Assembly (NCBI GenBank): GCA_022796475.1
Contig: JAAWIS010000013.1
Coordinates: forward strand, 1-57,182
DNA length: 57,182 bases
Reading direction: 5' to 3'
Source: Lachnospiraceae bacterium
GTDB lineage: Bacteria; Bacillota; Clostridia; Lachnospirales; Lachnospiraceae
The notes beneath the pieces were generated by a model. The model ran no database searches. It was not told where the DNA came from and saw only the letters and a program-made list of their open reading frames with translations. Below, piece after piece: positions 8,309 to 17,023 of this stretch (positions are counted from its first letter, which is position 1; the number at the start of each line of letters is the position of its first letter). Both the position numbers and the translations under genes were made by a program.

Positions 8309-10045
8309 ATGAAGGATTACATGAAGATTTATAATGAATGGCTGTCCAACCCTTACTTTGACGAAGCAACGAAAGAAGAACTTCGTGCCATTGGAGGGAA
8401 TGAGAACGAAATTAAAGAACGTTTTTACATGGATTTGGAATTTGGGACAGCCGGGCTGCGGGGTGTTATCGGCGCTGGGATTAACCGGATGAATATTTAT
8501 GTGGTGCGCCGGGCCACTCAGGGCTTGGCAAACTATATTATAAAGCAGGGTGGTGCTTCAAAAGGCGTTGCCATTGCATATGATTCCCGCCATATGTCAC
8601 CAGAATTTGCAATGGAAGCTGCGATGACTTTGGCTGCCAACGGCATTAAGGCCTACAAATTTGAATCCCTTCGTCCCACGCCAGAGTTGTCTTTTGCTGT
8701 TCGTGAACTGGGATGCATTGCAGGAATTAATATTACAGCAAGCCACAACCCGCCAGAGTATAATGGATATAAAGTTTACTGGGAAGATGGCGCCCAGTTT
8801 ACCCCGCCCCATGATAAAGGCGTGACAGAGGAAGTATTGGCGATTGAAGATTTGTCTGCTGTAAAGGTAACGGATGAAGCAAGCGCTAAGGCTGCCGGGC
8901 TGTATCAGGTAATTGGTGCAGACATTGATGACAAGTATATTGCCCAGGTAAAAGCACAGGTGGTAAATCAGGCAGCGATTGATAAGATGCAGGATCAGAT
9001 CACTATTATATATTCTCCGCTGCACGGAACAGGAAATATCCCGGCCAGAAGAGTGATGAAAGAGCTTGGGTTTGAACATGTTTATGTGGTTCCTGAGCAG
9101 GAACTTCCAGATGGCGATTTCCCCACTGTAAGCTACCCGAATCCAGAGGCAAAAGAGGCGTTCGAGCTTGGGTTAAAGCTGGCAAGAGAAAAGGATGCAG
9201 ATTTGGTATTAGCTACGGATCCGGATGCTGACCGTCTTGGCGTATATGTAAAGGATACAAAGTCTGGTGATTACATCCCCTTAACCGGCAATATGTCAGG
9301 TTCTCTTCTCTGTGAATATGTGTTAAGCCAGAAAGCGGCGGCAGGGAAGATCCCAGCAGATGGAGAAGTGGTAAAATCCATTGTGAGCACAAATCTGGTG
9401 GATGCTGTTGCCAAAAACTATAATTGTAAACTGGTAGAGGTTTTAACCGGTTTTAAGTGGATTGGAAAAGAGATCTTAAAAAATGAGGAAACCGGAGAGG
9501 GCACTTATCTGTTCGGCATGGAGGAAAGCTATGGCTGCTTAATCGGCGCTTATGCCCGGGATAAGGATGCGATTTCTGCAACTGCAGCCCTTTGTGAGGC
9601 AGCCGCATATTACAAAGAAAAAGGCATGACCTTATGGGATGCTATGGTTGCCATGTATGACCGGTATGGTTACTACAAAGATGCTGTTCAGTCCATTGGT
9701 TTAAAAGGTATTGAGGGGCTGGCTAAGATCCAGTCAATTATGGAAACCTTGCGAAACCAGACGCCGGCAGAAGTAGGCGGCTATAAAGTGATATCGGCAA
9801 GGGATTATAAGCTGGATACGATTAAAGATCTGGCTACAGGAGAAGTGAAGCCAACAGGACTTCCTTCTTCTAACGTACTGTATTATGATCTGGAAGATAA
9901 TGCCTGGCTGTGTGTAAGGCCTTCCGGTACAGAGCCAAAAATCAAATTCTATTACGGCATAAAGGGAGAATCTCTGGAAGATGCAGATGAGAAGTCTGCT
10001 GCTATGGGCAAAGCGGTACAGGCTATGGTAGATCAGATGCTGTAG
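8309..10045 (+). CDS. Phosphoglucomutase / phosphomannomutase (alpha-D-phosphohexomutase)
   Basis: It interconverts hexose 1- and 6-phosphates, linking glycolysis to UDP-sugar and wall-polymer synthesis. Seen: GTAGLRGVIGAG near residue 50, the phosphoserine loop ITASHNPPEYNGYK, the metal loop ATDPDADRLG, the sugar-binding GMEESYGCL, and the C-terminal phosphate-binding RPSGTEPKIKFY. At 578 aa it has the size of the PgcA-type enzymes of Firmicutes. An AGGAGG lies upstream of the ATG. The stop is followed by a bidirectional palindrome shared with the convergent gene. Confidence 0.94.
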   Translation: MKDYMKIYNEWLSNPYFDEATKEELRAIGGNENEIKERFYMDLEFGTAGLRGVIGAGINRMNIYVVRRATQGLANYIIKQGGASKGVAIAYDSRHMSPEFAMEAAMTLAANGIKAYKFESLRPTPELSFAVRELGCIAGINITASHNPPEYNGYKVYWEDGAQFTPPHDKGVTEEVLAIEDLSAVKVTDEASAKAAGLYQVIGADIDDKYIAQVKAQVVNQAAIDKMQDQITIIYSPLHGTGNIPARRVMKELGFEHVYVVPEQELPDGDFPTVSYPNPEAKEAFELGLKLAREKDADLVLATDPDADRLGVYVKDTKSGDYIPLTGNMSGSLLCEYVLSQKAAAGKIPADGEVVKSIVSTNLVDAVAKNYNCKLVEVLTGFKWIGKEILKNEETGEGTYLFGMEESYGCLIGAYARDKDAISATAALCEAAAYYKEKGMTLWDAMVAMYDRYGYYKDAVQSIGLKGIEGLAKIQSIMETLRNQTPAEVGGYKVISARDYKLDTIKDLATGEVKPTGLPSSNVLYYDLEDNAWLCVRPSGTEPKIKFYYGIKGESLEDADEKSAAMGKAVQAMVDQML

Positions 10046-10060
10046 GGAGAATATAGAAAG

Positions 10061-10095
10061 AAACAGATCCCGGGAATTATTCCCGGGATCTGTTT
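10061..10095. terminator. Bidirectional terminator between convergent genes
   Basis: A 35-nt near-perfect palindrome with arms AAACAGATCCCGGG and CCCGGGATCTGTTT around AATTATT. A-run and T-run at the two ends suit termination from both sides. It overlaps the stop codon of the minus-strand gene. Confidence 0.9.
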
Positions 10096-10738
10096 AGTTT
10101 TTGGTAACATTCAGTTTATAATCAGAATTTCCCACAGCCTGGCCTGTTAAACCATCGTTTTCCAGTGTAACTTTCCAGCTAACCATACTATAGCCGGAAG
10201 GCTCTGATATCCAGTGATCGCTGCGAAGTTCGTAAGTATTAGTTCCTGTTTTCCGCACTTGACACAGGTAGCTTCCTTCCTGTACATTTGTCCGCTTTCT
10301 CAGATTATAGAAATTAATCTGTGCTACCTGTACGTCACCGGTTTCAAAAATAGCAATGTCAATTCCGGCTTTTCCATGAGAAGCATTATAAGTGCCTGTA
10401 TACGTGCCAAGGATGGTATTTCTTTTGGTAACCTCAGCAGTAACCTTCTGGGTTTGTACAACATTATTGACCATCCATGCACCATTTGCGTCTGTCTGTT
10501 CCCCATCCGGAGCAGTCTGAGAAATCAGGCAGTAACCTGATTGATTAAAGTAATAGCATTCTCCAGTTCCATCACGATCCGTATCGATCCAGTACCAGCC
10601 GTTAGCTGGGTAGGTTCCGTCGTCCTGGCTGTACCACCATCCTTCTGTATTCTGCTGCCACTGCCCAGCAAAAGCTGGAACGGCAAGAGCCAGAGTTAGT
10701 ACTGACGTACATGCAGCAGTTTTCCATGTTCGTTTCAT
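10094..10738 (-). CDS. Secreted protein with aromatic wall-binding repeats
   Basis: 214 aa with a classical signal peptide (MKRTWKTAACTSVLTLALAV, cut near AFA-GQ). Residues about 26-95 form choline-binding/cell-wall-binding type repeats: WQQNTEGWWYSQDDGTY, GWYWIDTD, CYYFNQSGYCL, DANGAWMVN. The rest (about 100-214) has no family I recognise. The N-terminal half is clearly homologous to the protein at 29083, while the C-terminal halves differ, so the shared module is probably the wall anchor and the tails are the functional parts. AGGAGG lies just before the ATG on the minus strand. Confidence 0.85.
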   Translation of the reverse strand: MKRTWKTAACTSVLTLALAVPAFAGQWQQNTEGWWYSQDDGTYPANGWYWIDTDRDGTGECYYFNQSGYCLISQTAPDGEQTDANGAWMVNNVVQTQKVTAEVTKRNTILGTYTGTYNASHGKAGIDIAIFETGDVQVAQINFYNLRKRTNVQEGSYLCQVRKTGTNTYELRSDHWISEPSGYSMVSWKVTLENDGLTGQAVGNSDYKLNVTKN

Positions 10739-10930
10739 GCTCCATATCCTCCTGATTAGCGTAGCTGATTCCTGATTGCCGGTGTATTCTGCCGGGCAGT
10801 TTTTTGGGAATCATTTTGTTAGATGGCAATATCATAACATATTTCTTAAGGAAAATAAAGTAGTTTCTAAAGAGAAACAATATGCTGCTCAGGGATTAGA
10901 AGCATATGTGTTTCTGTCCGCTAAGAGAGA

Positions 10931-10944
10931 TGTAAGCGCTTACA
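10931..10944. promoter_or_regulatory. Operator 1 upstream of the tagaturonate reductase promoter
   Basis: TGTAAGCGCTTACA is a perfect 14-bp palindrome that also fits the CcpA cre consensus and the general form of LacI/GalR-family operators. It lies 19 bp before the -35 box. Confidence 0.8.
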
Positions 10945-10962
10945 AAAATATTCGAAAAACTA

Positions 10963-10991
10963 TTGATTTTATTTGGAAAGTGTAGTATAGT
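10963..10991 (+). promoter_or_regulatory. Sigma-A promoter for tagaturonate reductase
   Basis: TTGATT (10963-10968) and TATAGT (10986-10991) are separated by exactly 17 bp. Together with the two flanking operators this explains the 330-bp gap 10739-11070. Confidence 0.8.
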
Positions 10992-11030
10992 AAAGCTAGC
11001 AACAAAAGGAAAATTTGATGTAGCAGAAAA

Positions 11031-11044
11031 TGTAAGGGCTTACA
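11031..11044. promoter_or_regulatory. Operator 2 in the tagaturonate reductase leader
   Basis: TGTAAGGGCTTACA differs from operator 1 at one central base. It starts exactly 100 bp downstream of operator 1, about 40 bp into the transcript. Confidence 0.78.
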
Positions 11045-11070
11045 AAAATAATTTTATGGAGGTAGCAAAG

Positions 11071-12411
11071 ATGAGTACACAGGTAAAAGAAACAGTAATT
11101 CAGTTTGGCGAGGGCGGCTTTTTGCGTGGATTTGTTGACTATTTTTTCCACAAATTGCAGGAGAAGGGGTTATATGACGGAAAAATTGTTGTGGTACAGC
11201 CAATCGAAAAAGGGATGTGCCAGATGTTAGCCGATCAGGACTGCCAGTATAATTTATTCCTTCGGGGCATTGAAGATGGACAGGTTGTGAATGAACACAC
11301 TCATGTTACTTCCATTTCCAGAGCTTTAAATCCGTATACACAGTATGAAGATTATATTGCACTGGCAGTCAGCCCGGATTTGAGAGTGCTGGTTTCCAAT
11401 ACTACAGAAGCAGGGATCGAATATCTGGGAACGGAAAAGCTGACAGATATGCCGCCCAAATCGTATCCTGCAAAGTTAACCCAGTTTTTGTATAAGAGGT
11501 ATCAGGCTGGCTTAAAAGGCATGATTCTTCTCCCCTGTGAGCTGATTGATAATAATGGTGATAATTTAAAGGCGTGTGTATTAAAGTATGCCGATTTATG
11601 GGAATTAGAAGATGGTTTTAAGGATTGGATTAATAAGGAAAATGATTTCTGCAACACATTAGTTGACCGGATCGTTACAGGATATCCAAGAGATGAAGTA
11701 GAAGAACTGACCAAGAAGATTGGTTATACGGATAATTTGATTGATACGGCTGAAATTTTCCATTTATGGGTAATTGGCGGGCATCATGAAGACGAACTGC
11801 CATTTAATAAGGCTGGATACAATATTGTCTGGACCGACGATGTAAAGCCATATAAGAAGAGAAAAGTACGTATCTTAAACGGCGGCCATACCTCCATGGT
11901 ATTAGGCGCTTATCTTTATGGTTTGGAAACGGTAGGGGAATGCTTAAAGGATGAAACGGTTCGTTCTTATTTGGAAAAATGTCTTTTTGATGAGATTGTG
12001 CCCACATTAGGAAACAGTGAAACGGATGTTAAGTTTGCAAAAGATGTGCTGGAGCGCTTCTCCAATCCATTTATTAAGCATATGCTGTTAAGCATTGCGT
12101 TAAATTCAGTAAGCAAATTCCAGGTACGGGTGCTGCCTACCATTTTAGAATACAAAGAAAAGTTCGGAAAGTATCCGGTAGCGCTTACCTTCTCCATGGC
12201 AAGTTTGATTTCCTTCTACCGCACAGACAAAGCCAACGACGGACAGGAAATTATGGACTTTATGAAGACTGCCTCTGTAGAAGAGATTATGAACAGAAAA
12301 GACTACTGGCATGCAGATTTAACAGAAATGGTTCCTGTGGTTTTGGAGTATTATAACCTGATTCAGGAAAAGGGCATGGCAGAAGCTTATAAGATTGTAT
12401 TAAATAAATAA
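11071..12411 (+). CDS. uxaB: Tagaturonate reductase (altronate oxidoreductase)
   Basis: It reduces tagaturonate to altronate with NADH in galacturonate breakdown, a pectin pathway. The protein (446 aa) belongs to the mannitol dehydrogenase/UxaB/UxuB family: N-terminal QFGEGGFLRGFVDYFF nucleotide-binding loop, LVSNTTEAGIEY, and ILNGGHTSMVLGAYLYG in the catalytic domain. Fructuronate reductase is the main alternative; the FGEGGFLRGF start and length favour UxaB. The open frame extends upstream, but the ATG at 11071 has GGAGG (11058-11062) with 8-nt spacing and lies after the second operator. It is monocistronic, ending in a terminator at 12417. Partner genes of the pathway are not in this window. 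Confidence 0.88.
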   Translation: MSTQVKETVIQFGEGGFLRGFVDYFFHKLQEKGLYDGKIVVVQPIEKGMCQMLADQDCQYNLFLRGIEDGQVVNEHTHVTSISRALNPYTQYEDYIALAVSPDLRVLVSNTTEAGIEYLGTEKLTDMPPKSYPAKLTQFLYKRYQAGLKGMILLPCELIDNNGDNLKACVLKYADLWELEDGFKDWINKENDFCNTLVDRIVTGYPRDEVEELTKKIGYTDNLIDTAEIFHLWVIGGHHEDELPFNKAGYNIVWTDDVKPYKKRKVRILNGGHTSMVLGAYLYGLETVGECLKDETVRSYLEKCLFDEIVPTLGNSETDVKFAKDVLERFSNPFIKHMLLSIALNSVSKFQVRVLPTILEYKEKFGKYPVALTFSMASLISFYRTDKANDGQEIMDFMKTASVEEIMNRKDYWHADLTEMVPVVLEYYNLIQEKGMAEAYKIVLNK

Positions 12412-12416
12412 TGTCC

Positions 12417-12449
12417 AAATCCCCTTGTCCGCTGAGGGCAAGGGGATTT
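12417..12449 (+). terminator. Terminator after uxaB
   Basis: AAATCCCCTTG (12417-12427) pairs with CAAGGGGATTT (12439-12449). The arms give an A-rich and T-rich edge on either side. Confidence 0.85.
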
Positions 12450-12539
12450 GAACGTAAAAATTAAAAATGCTTTTGTGACAGACTGCTGTAAAATAAAAGT
12501 AACCGATTTATGAATAGCAAGAATGCCATGAAGGGGATG

Positions 12540-12584
12540 AAAAAGACGGGCCAGAAGGGATTGATATATTCGCCCGCCTTTTTG
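12540..12584. terminator. Bidirectional terminator beside the 12.6-kb minus gene
   Basis: AAAAAGACGGGC and GCCCGCCTTTTT pair around a 20-nt loop. T runs occur on both strands, so it could end the minus-strand gene as well as read-through from uxaB. Confidence 0.6.
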
Positions 12585-12610
12585 TTTTTATGATGTGTTT
12601 ATGCCTGCCG

Positions 12611-13021
12611 TTATTTTTCAGATTCTTCCAAAGGAGGAAAACCGTCGATTAATGTAACCGCGCCGCAGATACTGGGGTAATAGCTTTTGTATGTTTCCGG
12701 ATCTGCAATCCGGAATTTGTAGTATTTTCCTGTTTTGATTTCTTTATAAACATGGGATTCTTCAAATCGTTCACCTAAGGCTTCGTTTGCAATTTCAAAC
12801 GTTTCCGGATTCCCATTCCGATCTTTGGTATGGATCAGGTAAACTGCTTCGCCGTTAATTTCTGTAATTTCTTTTTCCTCTACAAAGATTTCCACATAAC
12901 GAACGTCATACTGATTTTCTTTTCTGGGATGAAATATCATAAAAGCAAGAATACATATAATTATGACCATGCCGACTATATTTCCGATATTGCTTGCGAT
13001 TAAATTGTGTTCTTTATTCAT
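12611..13021 (-). CDS. Small membrane-anchored protein of unknown function
   Basis: 136 aa that I do not recognise. A single hydrophobic segment at residues about 11-30 (IGNIVGMVIIICILAFMIF) follows a short polar N-terminus, with a soluble domain of about 105 aa that is rich in Glu, Lys and Tyr and probably lies outside the membrane. The pattern YVEIFVEEKEITEINGEAVYLIHTKD, with alternating charged and beta-prone residues, suggests a small beta domain. GGAGAGGGG precedes the ATG on the minus strand. It stands alone between a terminator and the divergent deacetylase gene. Confidence 0.7.
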   Translation of the reverse strand: MNKEHNLIASNIGNIVGMVIIICILAFMIFHPRKENQYDVRYVEIFVEEKEITEINGEAVYLIHTKDRNGNPETFEIANEALGERFEESHVYKEIKTGKYYKFRIADPETYKSYYPSICGAVTLIDGFPPLEESEK

Positions 13022-13248
13022 ATCGTTTCCCCTCTCCTAAATACGTTTCTTATTTCTGCCCTTACGAAAAAACATTACATCCTTATTAACATTTTGTCAA
13101 TCCGAATTGGTTAAAATTTTGCTAAAAAATTGGAAAAAGAGGGTTAGGAACAGCAATTTGAATTGGAATAGAACAAAAGTGTTTACATAGGATAGTAGAA
13201 GAGAGAAAAGCAGAGGAAAGGAAATCATCCGGAGAGGAGGAAAACAAA

Positions 13249-14010
13249 ATGCCGGAACAAAAAAGGCAGTTTTTTAAAGGCCGGAAAAGAGTTTTTCGGT
13301 TAAGCGTAAAGACTGGCCTGGGAGTGATTCTGGGTATTTTTTTATTCATTATGGGAAATAGGATGGCTGCTCTTGTTGCCCGGGAAGCCTGGAAGGAAAC
13401 CGGCAGATATCAAAAATCAGAGAATTCAGAAATAGATGAAATTCCGCGAGAAGAGATCAAAACGGTGGCGTTAACATTTGATGACGGCCCTCATGAAAAG
13501 TGGACTGCTGTATTGCTGGACGGGCTGAAAGAAAGGGACGTTAAGGCAACATTTTTTTTAATGGGAGAAAATATTGCTGGAAAGGAAGAATTGGTAAAAC
13601 GGATGGAAAAAGAAGGGCATTTGATAGGGAATCACAGTTACAGCCACATACAGCTTACGAAAGAAGGAATGGATCAGGTTTGTCAGTCTTTTGAAAAAAC
13701 CAGCGATATTATTGAAGGTTTAACGGGAAAACCTCCGGAATATGTGCGTCCTCCTTATGGCGACTGGAATGAGGAGCTGGAATGCCGGACCAATTTGACT
13801 ACCGTTTTGTGGGATGTAGACAGTCTGGACTGGAAATATAAAAACCGGGGCCGGATAGTGGATAAAGTATGCCGTGAAGTAAGGGATGGTGATATTATTT
13901 TAATGCACGATATTTTTCCTGCTTCTTCGGAAGCAGCGCTGGACATCATCGATCGGCTGACCAAGGAGGGATGGCAGTTTGTAACAGTTGACGAACTGGT
14001 AGTAGATTAG
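13249..14010 (+). CDS. Membrane-anchored polysaccharide deacetylase (NodB domain)
   Basis: It is likely to remove acetyl groups from peptidoglycan or another amino-sugar polymer outside the cell. An uncleaved signal anchor lies around residues 22-40 (GVILGIFLFIMGNRMAALVA). The NodB domain shows TFDDGPHEKW (catalytic base and metal Asp), HSYSH (metal His pair), RPPYGDWN, and ILMHDIF (catalytic His near the end). Peptidoglycan deacetylases of the PgdA type and sporulation PdaA-type enzymes share these motifs, so the target sugar is uncertain. AGGAGG precedes the ATG. A hairpin repeat follows the stop immediately. Confidence 0.9.
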   Translation: MPEQKRQFFKGRKRVFRLSVKTGLGVILGIFLFIMGNRMAALVAREAWKETGRYQKSENSEIDEIPREEIKTVALTFDDGPHEKWTAVLLDGLKERDVKATFFLMGENIAGKEELVKRMEKEGHLIGNHSYSHIQLTKEGMDQVCQSFEKTSDIIEGLTGKPPEYVRPPYGDWNEELECRTNLTTVLWDVDSLDWKYKNRGRIVDKVCREVRDGDIILMHDIFPASSEAALDIIDRLTKEGWQFVTVDELVVD

Positions 14011-14013
14011 AAG

Positions 14014-14062
14014 GTGTTTGAAAATATGTTTCGTCAGATGGCAGGAAGGATTTTTCAAACAC
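14014..14062. repeat. Hairpin repeat, possible terminator
   Basis: GTGTTTGAAAA (14014-14024) pairs perfectly with TTTTCAAACAC (14052-14062). A C/G-poor T run follows shortly after (around 14070). The left part resembles the element at 1850, including GTCAGATG. Confidence 0.65.
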
Positions 14063-14152
14063 ATGCTGGCCTTTTTTATGGCAATATGTTATAATTTTTT
14101 TGCTACTAAAAGTCTGCAAACTGCAGGACAAGAATAAAAGGAGAAGGAAGCT

Positions 14153-15073
14153 ATGAAGGATACGGCATTAGTAATTATGGCGGCCGGAATTGGGAGTCGT
14201 TTTGGGGGCGGAATTAAGCAGTTAGCTCCAGTTGGGCCCAATGGGGAAATTATCATGGACTATTCCATCCATGATGCTTTGGAAGCTGGATTTAATAAAA
14301 TCGTATTTATCATCCGGCGGGATTTGGAGAAAGATTTCAAAGAAATTATTGGGGAACGGATTGAAAAGGTGGCAAAAGTAGAGTACGCTTACCAGGAACT
14401 GGATAAACTTCCGCAGGGATTTTCGGCGCCGGAGGGGAGAAATAAGCCCTGGGGAACTGGTCATGCGCTGCTTATGGTAAAGGATTTTGTAAAAGAGCCA
14501 TTTGTGGTGATCAATGCAGACGATTATTACGGAAAAGAGGGATTTTGCCGGATTCATGACTACATGGTTCAGAAGATGGATGAAAATAGCGAAACTTATG
14601 ATATGTGCATGGCTGGTTTCGTATTGGCGAATACATTAAGTGAAAACGGAACTGTTACCAGAGGCGCCTGCGAAGTGGACGAAAAGGGAAATCTAAAACA
14701 GGTGAAGGAAACCTTTGGTATTCAGATGCTTTCCGATGGTCTTCACGCAGAGGATGATACCGGACAGCCGGTGACAGTAAGGCCGGATCAGTTAGTATCC
14801 ATGAATATGTGGGGGCTTCCACCTGCATTTTTAACAGAGTTGGAAAAGCAGTTCCCGGAATTTTTGAAAAGCGTGCCGGAAGGCAATTTAAAGGCAGAAT
14901 TTTTGCTTCCCCAGGTAATTGACACATTAGTTCATGAGGGGAAGGCCAGAGTAAAGGTACTTGACACGAAAGACAAATGGTTTGGAGTGACTTATCAGGA
15001 AGATAAAGAAATAGTCGTAAAGGCTATCCAGAAGCTGATTGCGGAAGGCGTGTATCCAGAGAAACTGTTTTAA
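14153..15073 (+). CDS. Sugar-phosphate nucleotidyltransferase family protein
   Basis: It is a Rossmann-like NTP transferase predicted to couple a nucleoside triphosphate to a sugar or polyol phosphate. The signature VIMAAGIGSRFGG with K at GGIKQL (residues 8-24) is the nucleotide-binding loop, and VVINADDYYGKEGF carries the metal-binding Asp of the family. Length is 306 aa. It is not close enough to GalU, GlmU or RmlA in visible motifs to name the product. AAAAGGAGAAGG precedes the ATG. It is flanked by its own hairpins and seems monocistronic. Confidence 0.82.
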   Translation: MKDTALVIMAAGIGSRFGGGIKQLAPVGPNGEIIMDYSIHDALEAGFNKIVFIIRRDLEKDFKEIIGERIEKVAKVEYAYQELDKLPQGFSAPEGRNKPWGTGHALLMVKDFVKEPFVVINADDYYGKEGFCRIHDYMVQKMDENSETYDMCMAGFVLANTLSENGTVTRGACEVDEKGNLKQVKETFGIQMLSDGLHAEDDTGQPVTVRPDQLVSMNMWGLPPAFLTELEKQFPEFLKSVPEGNLKAEFLLPQVIDTLVHEGKARVKVLDTKDKWFGVTYQEDKEIVVKAIQKLIAEGVYPEKLF

Positions 15074-15111
15074 TTCAGTCTTTGAAGACAGAAAGAGATT
15101 GGCATGAGGAG

Positions 15112-15139
15112 ACCCCGGTTAAAAAGCAGCCGGGGTAAT
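15112..15139 (+). terminator. Hairpin after the nucleotidyltransferase gene
   Basis: ACCCCGG pairs with CCGGGGT around TTAAAAAGCAG. Only a short TAATT follows, so termination strength is uncertain. Confidence 0.5.
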
Positions 15140-15327
15140 TATGAAAAATCTATGTGCAATTTATCTAATGGAAGAAAGTTTTTTGATAACTTTCTATGCA
15201 TTTAGTATAAAAAATGAATGTGAATAAACTATGAACATTGTGTAAATAGATTATGAAAATAACTATGGCAGATTCTCAGAAAAAAACGTGCAGACAGCAT
15301 AAGGTTCAGTAAGCTTGGAGGGAAACC

Positions 15328-17004
15328 ATGGAGGGAGATAAAAAACGGAAAACATTAGTGGTAGGGCATAAGAACCCGGATACGGATTCTATTTGCTCAG
15401 CCATCTGTTATGCAAATTTAAAAAAGGCGCTGACTGGGGAAGAGTATGAGCCAGCCAGGGCTGGCGGCATCAATTCAGAAACTCAGTTTGTCCTGAACTA
15501 TTTCGGGGTGGATGAGCCAGAGCTGGTTCAGACCGTCAGGGCGCAGGTAAAGGATATTGAGATTAGGGAAACGGAAGGGGTGCGGCGTAATATTTCTCTG
15601 AAAAATGCTTGGAATCTGATGCAGAAGGCAAATGTGGTAACGCTGGCAGCCGTTACGGACAGCGGACATTTGGAGGGCTTGATCACAGTAGGGGATATTA
15701 CAAAATCATATATGAACGTATATGACAGCAGTATTCTTTCCAAGGCAGTTACCCAGTATTCCAATATTGTAGAAACTTTGGAAGGGGTTATGGTAATTGG
15801 TGATGAAAACGATTACTTCGGTGATGGGAAAGTTTTGATCGCTGCGGCTAATCCGGATATGATGGAGTTTTACATTGAACCTCATGATCTGGTAATATTA
15901 GGAAACCGGTATGAATCTCAGCTTTGCGCCATTGAGATGGAGGCTAGCTGCATTATTGTGTGCGAGGGAGCCGGAGTTTCTATGACCATTAAAAAACTGG
16001 CTCAGGAAAGAGGCTGCTTCGTGATCACAACCCCTTACGATACATACACAGCGGCCCGCCTTGTCAATCAAAGTATGCCAATCAGCTATTTCATGAAGAC
16101 GAAGCATCTGATCACCTTTGACGAGGAAGATTTTATAGACGATATTAAAGATGTAATGGCGAGCAAGCGTCATAGGGATTTTCCGATTTTGGACAAAGAC
16201 GGACATTACAAGGGGATGATTTCCAGACGGAATCTTTTAGGTGCCAGAGGAAAAGCAGTCATTCTGGTTGATCACAACGAAAAGGGACAGGCAGTAGACG
16301 GTATTGAAGGGGCCGATATTCAGGAAATTATTGATCATCACAGGCTGGGGGCAGTGGAAACCATATCCCCTGTGTATTTCAGAAATCAGCCCTTAGGCTG
16401 TACCGCTACGATTGTCTATCAAATGTACCAGGAAAACAGAATTCCGGTAGAGCCTAAGATTGCCGGTCTTTTATGCAGCGCAATCCTTTCAGATACACTG
16501 TTATTCCGCTCCCCCACCTGTACTGCAGTGGATCGGGCGGCTGCTATGGAGCTGGCAGATTTGGCCGGAATTGAGATTGAAGGATATGCCGGAAAGATGT
16601 TTGCAGCAGGAAGCAATTTAAAAGGAAAGACGGATAAAGAGATTTTTTATCAGGATTTTAAGCGCTTTCAGGCTGGAAAGATTACTTTTGGAGTAGGGCA
16701 GATCAGTTCTGTAAATGCAGAAGAGCTGGATGAATTAAAAGTAAGGCTTCTTCCATTTTTAAAAGAAGCAGTCCAGGAATACGGAACCGATATGATGTTT
16801 TTTATGTTAACCAATATCCTGACGGAATCCACAGAGCTTTTATGTGAAGGAAATGGTGCAGAGCAGTTAATTATGAAAGCATTCCACGTGAACGGGGAAC
16901 AGGAAGAGGGGGAAAACCAGTTTGGCGGCCAAGTGATAAAACTGCCAGGGGTTGTTTCCAGAAAAAAACAGTTGGTTCCGGGAATTATGATTGCAGAAGA
17001 ATAG
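15328..17004 (+). CDS. Manganese-dependent inorganic pyrophosphatase with CBS/DRTGG regulatory insert
   Basis: A family II (DHH) pyrophosphatase that hydrolyses PPi, driving biosynthetic reactions. The N-terminal DHH domain starts with VVGHKNPDTDS (residues 11-21), then two CBS modules (e.g. VVTLAAVTDSGHLEGLITVGDI and RHRDFPILDKDGHYKGMI) flanking a DRTGG-type segment, then the second half of the DHH domain with IDHHRLGAVE and the DHHA2 domain. At 558 aa it is the size of regulated CBS-PPases, which are known to be controlled by adenine nucleotides and diadenosine polyphosphates. GGAGGG precedes the ATG. It heads an operon with the next two genes (19 nt, then a 4-nt overlap). Confidence 0.93.
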   Translation: MEGDKKRKTLVVGHKNPDTDSICSAICYANLKKALTGEEYEPARAGGINSETQFVLNYFGVDEPELVQTVRAQVKDIEIRETEGVRRNISLKNAWNLMQKANVVTLAAVTDSGHLEGLITVGDITKSYMNVYDSSILSKAVTQYSNIVETLEGVMVIGDENDYFGDGKVLIAAANPDMMEFYIEPHDLVILGNRYESQLCAIEMEASCIIVCEGAGVSMTIKKLAQERGCFVITTPYDTYTAARLVNQSMPISYFMKTKHLITFDEEDFIDDIKDVMASKRHRDFPILDKDGHYKGMISRRNLLGARGKAVILVDHNEKGQAVDGIEGADIQEIIDHHRLGAVETISPVYFRNQPLGCTATIVYQMYQENRIPVEPKIAGLLCSAILSDTLLFRSPTCTAVDRAAAMELADLAGIEIEGYAGKMFAAGSNLKGKTDKEIFYQDFKRFQAGKITFGVGQISSVNAEELDELKVRLLPFLKEAVQEYGTDMMFFMLTNILTESTELLCEGNGAEQLIMKAFHVNGEQEEGENQFGGQVIKLPGVVSRKKQLVPGIMIAEE

Positions 17005-17023
17005 AGCAGGAGAGCAGGAAAGA

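Noticed and set aside
8085-8312. 75-codon open frame before the phosphohexomutase gene
   Set aside because: It has no ribosome site, spans two hairpins and a promoter -10 box, and overlaps the true start; most likely leader sequence.
12510-12600. Short ORF after uxaB (about 27 codons)
   Set aside because: It runs through a bidirectional terminator and has no convincing ribosome site.
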